A stretch of 64,000 nucleotides of DNA from Pseudomonas sp. GR 6-02. Lineage in GTDB: Bacteria > Pseudomonadota > Gammaproteobacteria > Pseudomonadales > Pseudomonadaceae. Below the pieces are notes generated by a model. The model saw nothing but the letters and a program-made list of their open reading frames with translations. It made no database searches and was not told where the DNA came from. The translations under genes were made by a program, and so were the position numbers. Numbering within the stretch: the first letter of the stretch is position 1; each line of letters starts with the position of its first letter. This document shows, piece by piece, positions 41,114 to 49,349 of the stretch. Location of the stretch: contig NZ_CP011567.1 in assembly GCF_001655615.1 (NCBI RefSeq), forward strand, positions 4,597,001 through 4,661,000, in the 5' to 3' direction.

Positions 41114-43221
41114 AGCAGCGACCTCACTTTTTCGCGAAACTTATCCAGCATTGTTTGCTCCCTGGGTGGATTGAGCGCGACGAATCCATTACGGACACGC
41201 GCCCAGAGTTCATCACGGTCACTACGAGAAAAAGCACAAAGGTAGGTATCCAGACTCGCGGCAGCCCATGCCGTATGCCCGGTGGAGATGTTGTCGATGG
41301 AGTTGTGCAGATCGACGAACATCGTCGGATAGCCGTAGGCAACCAACGCCTTGTGGGTACGCCGATAACCGCCCCCTACTCCGGACAGCTCCATCGCCAG
41401 GTTCAGCCCGAGAATCTCCGGGCAGTAGGTTTGGGGATATCGCCCGATAGACAACCAGAACACGGGCAGCTCGAAGTTCTCGTCGTTGAAGCAAGCGGCG
41501 TTGGCGTATCCAGGGTCGGCGGTGGCCGGCAACTCGCCATGTACTGCCTTGAGCAGATGGCGGTAGATGACGGGATGGTTCTGCGCCTCGATTCCGTTGC
41601 CCAACTCATCGAAAAGCGTTTCGAACAGTCTGCTGCCGTACGCCGTGGAGGCTACCGCCGGGTGGGCGAACCCGGCCAGCCAGGCCCCGTCGATCATTGT
41701 CAGCGGCGCCAGGGACAGGATATCGGCGACCACCTCATCGCGAGACGGCAGCTCTTCGTCCTGCTCCAGTGCCTGGTTGGAAGCTTCATGCTGGCCCTGC
41801 AACCACTGCTGCAAGACACCGGGAGCCCAACGCTCCGGCAACGAGCAATACCCCTTGGTGACGCCACGGGCGGCCCTGGCCAGCCAGCTCTTCACGTAGT
41901 GACCGGCATAGGATTCCTCCGACGGCGTGAGCTCTATTCGCAACAGGCGCGGGTAGGCCTGTCGCGGGCTGAATCTGGCGACCAACGCTTGGGTTTCAGC
42001 GACCTCGCGAAGAGCCCCGGCGAGTTTGCCGTCGTCCTTCCATACCTGGAAAGCCGGGGTCTGCCTGGGCGCATCGGAGTAAGGCAAGCCGCAGATCCAG
42101 CGGTGAAGAATGGCAATATCGTCGCGACTGAAGATTCGGAACATCTTGCCCCGCGGCGAAATCAGGCTGGTGAGCAGTGGACTCGATTCCGGCCTGCCCG
42201 CCCGCACGTAAGCGCTGGCGGCAAGATGGTCGAGAAACTTCAAGGAGTCGTCGACTGCGAGCAAGGGCTTCATCGGCACCTTATTCAACTGAGTCTTGTC
42301 ATGGTATTGACAAGCATCCAGCCGACGTCGGCTGATCAGGTGGCGCGCCGCCTCTCTCGGATCGAGCCAACGCTCAAGCACATCGAGCAGCGCTTCGTTC
42401 ATCTCCTCGGCCTGTCGGCGCGCCCACAGGTAGCCTTGGCGTACCCCATCGTTTCCGGCAGCGCCCATTTGCACGAGAAATTCCCGGACTGCCGTTTCGG
42501 CGAGCACGGCAAGATCGTCGGCACTACCAGCGGGGTCGCGACGCAGATCGAGAAACTGGCGGGCGGACGGCTCGTTATGGGCGATGAACTCAAACGAGGG
42601 CAACAGCCCACAATGACGCAGGTAAAGGTTGATCCCCAGGATCTGGGCCGTCAGCGACTCCGGAAAATGCCCCAATACGAGCAGGGTCGAGGCAAAGTTG
42701 AAGGCTCCGTCCGAGATCCTTGGGTCGGCCACTGCTCGCAAGAGATCTTCGCCAGCATCTGCCAGCGCGTGCTGACGCAGCAATTCCAGGTAGCGCTGGA
42801 TACGACTGGCCCCTGGCTGACCGGCCCCCACATCCGCCGCATGGATACTCAGCGCTGCCATGGCATGGCGTGCTTCATTATTCCAGCTGCCGCACACCCC
42901 ATGAATCAGGTGCTGACTGCCGATCAGAAAGGGAGCCGACTCCAACGCCGCCTTGGCACGCAACGCCTGGGCATCCGCTTCGTTCCCCTCGATTGTCTGT
43001 GCCAACCTTCGGAATCCGTCGCGCAACGGCCCAAGCCGCTCGCATGCAACACTCGCCAGCCCCGCCAAAGCCGCCGGGCTGGTGAAGTCGACGTCTACCA
43101 AGTCCGTCCCATGCACCTCACCCAGGCAAGTGCGCAGGCTGACCGGCGTGAACATGCGCCTGGCCTCTCCCCCGGTCTCTGCCCCAAGGAAGCTGGAAAA
43201 GATTTGCCTATTAGTCTTCAT
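41110..43221 (-). CDS. Haem-oxygenase-like diiron oxygenase (HDO)/iron-containing redox enzyme, 703 aa
   Basis: The C-terminal ~250 residues fit the iron-containing redox enzyme (haem-oxygenase-like diiron) family: Glu611 in AMELSG, His623 in RRTHKALV, Asp637 and His639 in FVDLHNSIDN, Asp643, and His649 in STGHTAWA form a likely diiron ligand set. HDO enzymes such as SznF and BesC do N-oxygenation or oxidative C-C cleavage of amino acids. The N-terminal ~400 residues (WNNEARHAMAALSIHA, with many Arg/Leu helices) are not recognised and make it much longer than typical single-domain HDOs; they may hold a second, degenerate HDO fold. ATG overlaps the microprotein stop (TGATG). Confidence 0.8.
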   Translation of the reverse strand: MKTNRQIFSSFLGAETGGEARRMFTPVSLRTCLGEVHGTDLVDVDFTSPAALAGLASVACERLGPLRDGFRRLAQTIEGNEADAQALRAKAALESAPFLIGSQHLIHGVCGSWNNEARHAMAALSIHAADVGAGQPGASRIQRYLELLRQHALADAGEDLLRAVADPRISDGAFNFASTLLVLGHFPESLTAQILGINLYLRHCGLLPSFEFIAHNEPSARQFLDLRRDPAGSADDLAVLAETAVREFLVQMGAAGNDGVRQGYLWARRQAEEMNEALLDVLERWLDPREAARHLISRRRLDACQYHDKTQLNKVPMKPLLAVDDSLKFLDHLAASAYVRAGRPESSPLLTSLISPRGKMFRIFSRDDIAILHRWICGLPYSDAPRQTPAFQVWKDDGKLAGALREVAETQALVARFSPRQAYPRLLRIELTPSEESYAGHYVKSWLARAARGVTKGYCSLPERWAPGVLQQWLQGQHEASNQALEQDEELPSRDEVVADILSLAPLTMIDGAWLAGFAHPAVASTAYGSRLFETLFDELGNGIEAQNHPVIYRHLLKAVHGELPATADPGYANAACFNDENFELPVFWLSIGRYPQTYCPEILGLNLAMELSGVGGGYRRTHKALVAYGYPTMFVDLHNSIDNISTGHTAWAAASLDTYLCAFSRSDRDELWARVRNGFVALNPPREQTMLDKFREKVRSLL

Positions 43222-43316
43222 CAGTGCATTGGATATATGGAGGAATTGTTTTTCTTCTTGGCTTTTTTCTTTTTCTTGAACAAAGAACCAAGTGCCTTGC
43301 GAATTCGCTTTAACAT
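43221..43316 (-). CDS. 31-residue Lys-rich microprotein, possible precursor or scaffold peptide
   Basis: Found by reading the gap; too short for usual gene callers. AGGAGG, 4 bases, ATG: the best ribosome site in the operon. Opens MLKRIRKALGSLF, then a Lys-rich stretch (residues 14-22: five Lys, Ala, three Lys), NN, and SSIYPMH at the C-terminus. Net charge about +11. TGA shares its A with the ATG of the diiron oxygenase (TGATG), so the two are translationally coupled. 16 bases separate it from the SGNH stop. No family recognised. It could be a carrier for enzyme-added residues, a partner of the oxygenase, or a leader peptide. Confidence 0.75.
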   Translation of the reverse strand: MLKRIRKALGSLFKKKKKAKKKNNSSIYPMH

Positions 43317-43332
43317 AGAGCCTCCTAAACTT

Positions 43333-44382
43333 TCATTGCAGGTATCGATGAATGGCGCGTGCTACGACATCACTGCCAAGGTCGGTAAAGTGCGCGCGAT
43401 CAACGTATAACCATTCATCATCCGGACGCTCTCTAAAATCATCGATCAAACTGGCAAATCGAATACCCAAGTCATGACAACTGTTGGCCAGACTATCGGC
43501 GTAATATTCCGCGACCGTGGGGGCGGATATATCGCCATATAAATGCTGCCAGGTACCAAACCGGGAAATCTGATCAAGCTCATTAAACAGCTTCTGTTCT
43601 TCGGCACACGGCGTTCTTACCCAAGTCGCCAAGGGCTGGAGAACAAACGTAAGTTCTGCACCCAAAGAATCCGCGAGGCGTTTCCAGGTAGTCAGACAAT
43701 TCATGGTGTCTTGCAGAGCGCGTACCAGAGTTTGCGAAACAGGCGGAACCTCAGTCGTTTCGGCCGGCCATTTTGGAAGTTTTCCAGGCGGCAGTTCTGC
43801 ACCATTTTCCTCAGCAATTTCATCAAACTTTTCGTAATAGTCACCGCAGAAGTAGAACGGTGGCAGATCACCTCGAATGAACTCAGGAAGACGCGCCATG
43901 ACCAGAGTATTGAAGCCGCCCATGATCACGATGCGTCGCACTTTGGGCAGTCGATGAGCATGCAGCACGAACAGCATCAATTCCTGGGTCGCATTAAAGG
44001 TATGCCCCGCGAAATTCAGCCATGGCGTAGCATCGGGATCATGCGTGGACAGGCGGCTCGCTACCGAGGCGGCATCACTGGAAGCCCCGTAACCCAAGGC
44101 TGACGAGGCCCCGACCAGTAAATTCACCTCTGATAGCGTGCTGGCCTCGAGGGTGCCGACACTGACCGGCCGACCTTGCGCATCATAGGCCAGGCGAAAT
44201 CCGAGCCGATCGGTATTGATCGCTTCCGAACGGTAATCGGCGGCATTGAAACCCATCACATAAGGCAAGTACTGGGAACGACTGCGACTGGCGAATTGAT
44301 CGTAGGTGAGCATCTGGGGTGTTAACTTCACACGTTCCAGACTGGGATCATCCAGCGCGGTGCGCTTGCGTCTTTTAAACAT
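43333..44382 (-). CDS. SGNH/GDSL-type hydrolase
   Basis: A 349-residue protein; ATG 44382 chosen over a TTG two codons earlier. Block I-like Ser in LLVGASSALGYGAS (about 91-104), IVIMGGFN (block II Gly), and the C-terminal YVDRAHFTDLGSDVVARAI with the Asp-x2-His pair (block V). The long insert between blocks is not recognised. No signal peptide. SGNH proteins accompany carbamoyltransferase genes in other natural-product and surface-modification clusters. First gene of the operon; possible roles are ester hydrolysis or acyl transfer on the product. Confidence 0.78.
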   Translation of the reverse strand: MFKRRKRTALDDPSLERVKLTPQMLTYDQFASRSRSQYLPYVMGFNAADYRSEAINTDRLGFRLAYDAQGRPVSVGTLEASTLSEVNLLVGASSALGYGASSDAASVASRLSTHDPDATPWLNFAGHTFNATQELMLFVLHAHRLPKVRRIVIMGGFNTLVMARLPEFIRGDLPPFYFCGDYYEKFDEIAEENGAELPPGKLPKWPAETTEVPPVSQTLVRALQDTMNCLTTWKRLADSLGAELTFVLQPLATWVRTPCAEEQKLFNELDQISRFGTWQHLYGDISAPTVAEYYADSLANSCHDLGIRFASLIDDFRERPDDEWLYVDRAHFTDLGSDVVARAIHRYLQ

Positions 44383-44453
44383 GGCCAAGCCACTCCTTTA
44401 GCGAGAATCGGAATTCCATTTGATCAGCCAACTTTTTTTGGGACGAACGTCTA

Positions 44454-44545
44454 TTTCGATTATTCAATATCGAAAGTGCGAACCTGCCAATAACGGCCCA
44501 CAGCAAGCCAGGCACCATAAGTTTGGGATATCAACAATCCAAACT
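44454..44545. promoter_or_regulatory. Two inverted repeats upstream of the biosynthetic operon
   Basis: TTTCGAT-8 bases-ATCGAAA (44454-44475) and AGTTTGG-12 bases-CCAAACT (44520-44545) lie 70-165 bases before the SGNH start. Both are perfect 7-bp arms. They are candidate operators; no regulator gene is within the segment. Confidence 0.45.
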
Positions 44546-45118
44546 GTTAGATGCATGAAGGTCGAGATTAATTAAAACCGTGCGCGAGCAAAATAATTCA
44601 CAGCACAATGCGACGAGGCGGGAAATTCAGTGATGATTTTTGCGAGGTGCAATTTGAAGGTATTGCAGACTGCAATACGCTGATACGGATAGCTTCCATG
44701 CATTGTATCTTCCTTTTTACTTTTATTCTTTTTGGCCCATCCGAGGGGCTCATGCGATCGATTCTAGACATTGGATCCCAAATGTCAAATGAAGCACCTG
44801 CATTTTATCCAAGAAAAAATATTCATGAAAAGGCGCGTAAATCAACAAACCCTATGAATGCCCGGTCAAGTTGCCTGACGACACCCTGCTGCTGACCGTG
44901 TCGCTGATTCTGGTGTCGTCGCTGTTTGCTTTTGCAATGTCAACATGAAGAGCTAGGACAACTCCTTCCAGGGCTTCGCCGCCACGTAGAACGTGGTTGC
45001 ACTGTGCCTTTACATTATCGACCCGTCGCCGTCGCGTACGCCGGCTCCTGAGCACCTTCCTCCAAAACACCCCCATAGAGTGAGTCGCGTCTGCACCGTC
45101 CAAGGCCTTCCAGGCCAA
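44546..45118. other. AT-rich gap, right end of the transposon-like segment
   Basis: No supported gene. A plus-strand 95-codon frame (44608-44895) lacks a ribosome site and composition typical of a protein. The minus-strand frame at 44852-45205 runs through the terminal repeat and probably is not a gene. Markedly AT-rich between 44590 and 44860. The part next to 45118 shares the GGCCTGGAAGGCC palindrome with the left element. Confidence 0.5.
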
Positions 45119-45155
45119 GGACGGTAAGGCGGCTCCGCTTAGGTGAACAGCATCA
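45119..45155 (-). mobile_element. Right IS4-like terminal inverted repeat
   Basis: On the minus strand it begins TGATGCTGTTCACCTAAGCG and matches the 37 bases at 33892-33928 at 32 positions, in inverted orientation. Further in, both ends share CCTTAC(G/C)GTCC and a GGCCT...AGGCC-centred palindrome. Confidence 0.65.
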
Positions 45156-45157
45156 CC

Positions 45158-45167
45158 CTGAAAAGCG
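45158..45167 (+). repeat. Right direct repeat, likely target-site duplication
   Basis: CTGAAAAGCG, 2 bases outside the right inverted repeat; identical to 33882-33891. Confidence 0.6.
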
Positions 45168-45396
45168 GGGTTTTTATCGCCCGATATTTCTCTTTTAGCC
45201 GCCATTGCCTAAGCACCAACCGATATAACGGTTATAACTCGAAGCCGGAAATATTTTAAAAACAGTCCTTTACAGCAAAATAATGACACTACACTTCAAC
45301 TCAAGCGGCTTGATCCGCTTACGGCGAGCCTGATTCGATCCACAGCTGCCAAGGCCTCTTCAGGTATCGCCGACCACTTGATGTTTCGAGGGTTTT

Positions 45397-45879
45397 ATGG
45401 GTATCGCTGCCAGCGAACTGTGCCGTTATGTGATCCGTCCGACATTGATCTACCTCGGACGCCATAGCGCGACTGCCGAATCCCTGCTGCTGGGCATCGC
45501 CGCCAGTCAGTCAGCCCTTGGTTCAGCCCTGCATGACCGCCGTGGACACGGCTTGTACCGGATCGCCGAGCCCCGCCACCAGGCCCTCTGGGATCACTAC
45601 CTGGCCCTGGACCCGGAGCGGGCGAGCCTGGTTCGCGGCCTGGCCAGCCAGCATGCTTTTCTCAGCGGGCCGCACCTGGAATTGACCGTCAACCTGCGTT
45701 ATGCCACAGCCATCGCCTGGCTGCTGGTAGAAGAACAGAACACTCCCCTCCCCGCCTCCGATGACTTGCTGGGAATGGCCCGAATCTGGCGCCAGACCTT
45801 CCAGCCCCAAGGTCGTTTGCGAGACTTCACCTACGCCTGGCAAACCTGTGTTTCATCGTTGAATCAGGTCGCCTGCTGA
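45397..45879 (+). CDS. Conserved hypothetical protein (PA1289-like position)
   Basis: A 160-residue protein with GAGGG before ATG 45397. Not recognised as a known domain. Mostly helical: LCRYVIRPTLIYLGRHSATAE, LLLGIAASQSALGSAL, and a C-terminal ARIWRQTFQPQGRLRDF. No signal peptide. In PAO1, as I remember it, a hypothetical gene of this size lies next to the FadL-like gene, so it belongs to the core block that the transposon-like segment interrupts. Confidence 0.8.
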   Translation: MGIAASELCRYVIRPTLIYLGRHSATAESLLLGIAASQSALGSALHDRRGHGLYRIAEPRHQALWDHYLALDPERASLVRGLASQHAFLSGPHLELTVNLRYATAIAWLLVEEQNTPLPASDDLLGMARIWRQTFQPQGRLRDFTYAWQTCVSSLNQVAC

Positions 45880-46025
45880 TTCACCCATTTCAGAAGATCG
45901 CCCAACAGGTCGCGATTTTGGTCGGATTGTCCTACAAAACCGCTCTAAATCAAGCAATACAGGCTATGGCGCCCGGACGAAAATGTTGGTAATTTTCGCT
46001 CCGGTGATCACCAGGAGTTCTAATA

Positions 46026-47294
46026 ATGAAAAAAGTAATGCTCAAAACCACCCTTAGCCTCGCCGTTGCCTTGGCATCCACCCAGATCTTCGCCAGTGGC
46101 TTTGCCCTCAACGAACAAAGCATCAGCGGGATGGGGACAGGTTTTGCCGGGCGATCTTCTTCTGCCGACGACGCATCCACTGTTTTTGGTAACCCTGCCG
46201 GCATGTCTCGCCTCAAGCGCGAACAAGTGACCGGCGGTGTTGCATTTATCGACGCGCACGCTGACATCAGTGATGCCAGCTCCAGCCCGAATGGTGGTAC
46301 CAACAAAGGTGACATGGTCCCTTTCATGGGCGTGCCCATGGGCTACTACGTAAAGCCACTCGATGACCAGTGGGCAGTCGGTTTCGGCGTCTATGCTCCA
46401 TTCGGTCTGGTGACCGACTACGAGAACGGCTTCGCCGGCCGTTACTTCGGCAGTAAAAGCGAAGTCAAAATCGTGACTCTCCAGCCAACCATCAGCTATG
46501 CCTTCAACGACAAGGTGTCGATCGGTTTCGGTCCGACCATCAACCGCATTGACGGCACCCTGGAATCGAACCTGTCACTAAACCCGCGCGCAGCGGACGG
46601 TAACGTCAAGATCAAAGGTGACGACACCGCGCTGGGGTACAACATCGGCATCTTGGTACAAGCGACCGACAGCACTCGCGTTGGCCTGACCTACCACTCG
46701 AAAGTGAAGTACAAGCTCGAAGGTGACACCAAGGTCAACTACAGCCTCCTCGGGGCTCTGGGTCAGAACCCTAACCAGAAGTACGATGCATCCCTGGACA
46801 TAACGACTCCTGAGTCGGTTGATATCTCGCTCACTCACCAACTGGATGACAAGTGGACCCTCTACGCGGGCAGCACCTGGACTCGCTGGAGCCGCCTGAA
46901 AGAAATCAGCGTCGAAAACAGCGGCGTCCCTGCAGCCCTGAACAGCCGGTTTGGTACCATCACCGAAGAACAGAACTGGCATGACACCTGGGCTCACGCC
47001 ATCGGTGCTTCGTACCAGTTGAACAAACAATGGGTTCTGCGTACCGGTCTATCCGTCGACCAGGCACCAACCAACAACGAAAACCGCTCCCCGCGCATTC
47101 CGACTGGCGATCGCAAGATTTTCAGCCTGGGCGCGGGCTGGAGTCCGACCGACGACCTGACCATCGACGTAGCGTACTCGTACCTGCGCGAAGAGTCGGT
47201 CAAGGTCAACAACAGCAACGGCCGCCAGAGCTACAACGCCAAGTATGAAAACTGGGCAAACGGTTTCGGTGTAGGCGCGACCTACCGTTTCTGA
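46026..47294 (+). CDS. FadL-family outer membrane transport protein
   Basis: A 422-residue outer membrane protein. Signal peptide cleaved after IFAS (about residue 24); the mature N-terminus SGFALNEQSISGMGTGFAGR is the FadL plug region with the NPAGMSRL motif (about 57-64). A 14-strand barrel is expected and the last residue is Phe. Related to the P. aeruginosa PA1288 (ExFadLO) group, which has been tied to export of oxidised oleate, while other FadL proteins import long-chain fatty acids. AGGAG precedes the ATG by 8 bases. A bidirectional terminator follows. Confidence 0.93.
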   Translation: MKKVMLKTTLSLAVALASTQIFASGFALNEQSISGMGTGFAGRSSSADDASTVFGNPAGMSRLKREQVTGGVAFIDAHADISDASSSPNGGTNKGDMVPFMGVPMGYYVKPLDDQWAVGFGVYAPFGLVTDYENGFAGRYFGSKSEVKIVTLQPTISYAFNDKVSIGFGPTINRIDGTLESNLSLNPRAADGNVKIKGDDTALGYNIGILVQATDSTRVGLTYHSKVKYKLEGDTKVNYSLLGALGQNPNQKYDASLDITTPESVDISLTHQLDDKWTLYAGSTWTRWSRLKEISVENSGVPAALNSRFGTITEEQNWHDTWAHAIGASYQLNKQWVLRTGLSVDQAPTNNENRSPRIPTGDRKIFSLGAGWSPTDDLTIDVAYSYLREESVKVNNSNGRQSYNAKYENWANGFGVGATYRF

Positions 47295-47333
47295 TCATTC
47301 ACGGCGAACCTGAACCCCTCGCCGCCTGAATTG

Positions 47334-47371
47334 AAAAAGCCCCGCACTCTTGTACAGAGGCGGGGCTTTTT
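47334..47371. terminator. Bidirectional terminator between fadL-like and glutathione peroxidase genes
   Basis: AAAAAGCCCCGC and GCGGGGCTTTTT arms around a 14-base loop, between convergent genes. Confidence 0.85.
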
Positions 47372-47383
47372 AGTGCGCGTCGA

Positions 47384-47935
47384 TCAGGGCTTCGAGGCCA
47401 GGGCTTTCTCCACCGCCTCGATGAACTCGGGATTGTCGGGCTTGGTCAGGCTGGAGAAATTGGCGATCACGTTGCCTTGGCGATCGACCACGTATTTGTA
47501 GAAATTCCACTTCGGCGAACTGCTTTGTTCGGCAAGGACCTTGAACAAATGCGTGGCGTCATCGCCGCGGACTTTCTGCGGTTCGGTCATGGTGAAGGTC
47601 ACGCCGTAATTCACATAACAGACCTTGGCAGTCTCTGCACCATCCTTGGACTCTTGCCTGAAGTCATTGGATGGAACACCGACCACCTCAAGCCCTTGAT
47701 CCTTGTAGCGCTGATACAGCGCCTCAAGACCTTTGAACTGCGGGGCGAAGCCACAGAAGCTTGCGGTATTGACCACCACCAACGGTTTGCCGGCGAAGCG
47801 CTGGCACAAATCGATGGATTCCTTGGCGCGCAGCTTCGGCAATGAGCCTTGCAACAGCTCCGGGCATTCTGCTGCCTGAGCCAGCCCGGAAAAAAACATC
47901 AGCAACGCAGGAACTGCAAGCCAGCGCATCGGCAT
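47384..47935 (-). CDS. Periplasmic glutathione peroxidase (Cys type)
   Basis: A 183-residue protein with a signal peptide ([19 protein letters not shown], cleavage before AECPE). The active site is [12 protein letters not shown] (Cys61 in place of selenocysteine), [10 protein letters not shown] carries the Gln, and [10 protein letters not shown] the Trp/Asn. Homologues act mainly as thioredoxin- or glutathione-dependent lipid or hydroperoxide reductases; the signal peptide places it in the periplasm. Neighbour of the FadL-type protein as in PAO1 (PA1287). Confidence 0.92.
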   Translation of the reverse strand: MPMRWLAVPALLMFFSGLAQAAECPELLQGSLPKLRAKESIDLCQRFAGKPLVVVNTASFCGFAPQFKGLEALYQRYKDQGLEVVGVPSNDFRQESKDGAETAKVCYVNYGVTFTMTEPQKVRGDDATHLFKVLAEQSSSPKWNFYKYVVDRQGNVIANFSSLTKPDNPEFIEAVEKALASKP

Positions 47936-48006
47936 GTCGGTGCATCCTTGAGCAATCGTCAGAACGCGAAACTACTCGCCTTCGCCGCTCGCTAGCAAGC
48001 AGCTCG

Positions 48007-48129
48007 CTAGCAAGCACCCATGCCCAGCTGCATCAATGCCAGCCCACCCTGATGCCAGCCCCACCAAACCAGGGCCAGCAGCAATACGCCGACGGCGATG
48101 GCTGCCATCCGCGGCCAAAGACTGTTCAT
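48007..48129 (-). CDS. 40-residue membrane microprotein, coupled to MFS gene
   Basis: ATG overlaps the MFS stop codon (ATGA). One hydrophobic helix (MAAIAVGVLLLALVWWGW), then HQGGLALMQLGMGAC. Similar ~40-residue proteins with the HQGGLALxQLGMG tail follow MFS genes in other Pseudomonas, as far as I recall, though they are rarely annotated. The stop codon is inside a 15-bp tandem repeat (47987-48016). Confidence 0.65.
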   Translation of the reverse strand: MNSLWPRMAAIAVGVLLLALVWWGWHQGGLALMQLGMGAC

Positions 48130-49334
48130 GCGGCACTCACCTGGGTTTGCAGGCGCGCCACCGGCTGCTCCCGTACTGGCCAGTTCAGGGCTGCGGCCAT
48201 CAGACTCAAGAGAATCGCCACCTGCCAGATCAAGTCGTAGCTCCCGGTTCGGTCATACACCACCCCGCCCAACCAGCCGCCGAGGAACGAGCCCAACTGG
48301 TGGAACAGGAAAACAATCCCGCCGAGCATGGACAGATTTCGGACACCAAACAAGGTTGCCACCGTGCCGTTGGTCAAGGGCACCGTCGACAGCCAGAGGA
48401 AACCCATGGCCATGCCGAACAAATAGGCCGTGACCTGAGTGACGGGTGCCCAGAGGAACAGTGCAATCACCACCGCCCGCAACAGATACAGAGCGGTGAG
48501 CAAGCGCGGTTTGGACATCCGTCCGCCGAGCCAGCCTGCGGTATAGGTACCGAAGATATTGAACAGCCCGATCAGCGCCAGCACCGTGGTGCCGACGGAG
48601 GCTGGCAGGTGTTGATCCACTAGATACGCCGGCAAGTGCACACCGATGAACACCACTTGAAAACCGCAGACAAAAAAGCCGAACGCCAACAACCAGAACC
48701 CTGAATGGGAGCAGGCTTCGTGTAGCGCTTCAGAGAGGGTTTGCTCATGCCCGAGCACCGGCAACGGCTTGTCTTTAAGCATGCTCACCAGCGGCACGAT
48801 CAGCGCCACCAGCAGGCCCAGCACCAGCAATGCCGCAGACCAGCCCAGCCAGCCGATCAGCCCCAGCGTGCCGGGCAACATGGCGAATTGACCGAAGGAA
48901 CCGGCAGCACTGGCGATCCCCATGCCCATACTGCGTTTTTCCGGTGGTACGGCACGGCCGACCACGCCAAGGATCACCGAGAACGAGGTGCCGGACAGAC
49001 CGATACCGATCAACAACCCGGCGCTCAAGGACAAGGTCACCGCCGAATCGGACAACCCCATGAACATCAGGCCCAGGGCGTACAGAACACCACCGATCAA
49101 CACCACCTTTGCGGCGCCAAAGCGGTCGGCCAATGCGCCGGTGAATGGCTGCGCCAGGCCCCAGATCAGGTTCTGCAGGGCAATGGCGAAGGCAAACACT
49201 TCGCGACCCCAGCCGAATTCGGCACTCATCGGCGCCAGAAACAACCCGAAGCCGTGTCGCACCCCCAGGGACAACGCCAGAATCAGCGCACTGCCCAACA
49301 GCACCCAACCGCACGTACGCCACATCGATGTCAT
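48126..49334 (-). CDS. MFS transporter
   Basis: A 402-residue major facilitator with 12 helices. GGAG lies 8 bases before ATG 49334. GALADRFGAAKVVLIGG (about 62-78) is loop motif A; PPEKRSMGMGIASAAGSFGQF (motif C-like region) suggests the oxalate:formate antiporter/monocarboxylate subgroup. Controlled with the MarR gene upstream through GCGGGTATATACCCGC sites. Substrate unknown. Confidence 0.88.
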   Translation of the reverse strand: MTSMWRTCGWVLLGSALILALSLGVRHGFGLFLAPMSAEFGWGREVFAFAIALQNLIWGLAQPFTGALADRFGAAKVVLIGGVLYALGLMFMGLSDSAVTLSLSAGLLIGIGLSGTSFSVILGVVGRAVPPEKRSMGMGIASAAGSFGQFAMLPGTLGLIGWLGWSAALLVLGLLVALIVPLVSMLKDKPLPVLGHEQTLSEALHEACSHSGFWLLAFGFFVCGFQVVFIGVHLPAYLVDQHLPASVGTTVLALIGLFNIFGTYTAGWLGGRMSKPRLLTALYLLRAVVIALFLWAPVTQVTAYLFGMAMGFLWLSTVPLTNGTVATLFGVRNLSMLGGIVFLFHQLGSFLGGWLGGVVYDRTGSYDLIWQVAILLSLMAAALNWPVREQPVARLQTQVSAA

Positions 49335-49349
49335 TGTTGTTCTCCGGTA

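Noticed and set aside
41155..43410. Plus-strand 751-codon open frame
   Set aside because: Entirely antisense to the diiron oxygenase and microprotein genes; high GC produces long opposite-strand frames. No ribosome site and composition rich in Arg, Gln and Gly without motifs.
44608..45205. 95-codon plus and 117-codon minus frames at the right end of the biosynthetic segment
   Set aside because: No ribosome sites or motifs. The minus frame crosses the terminal repeat. A small plus-strand membrane-like frame ending near 44948 has no proper start codon.
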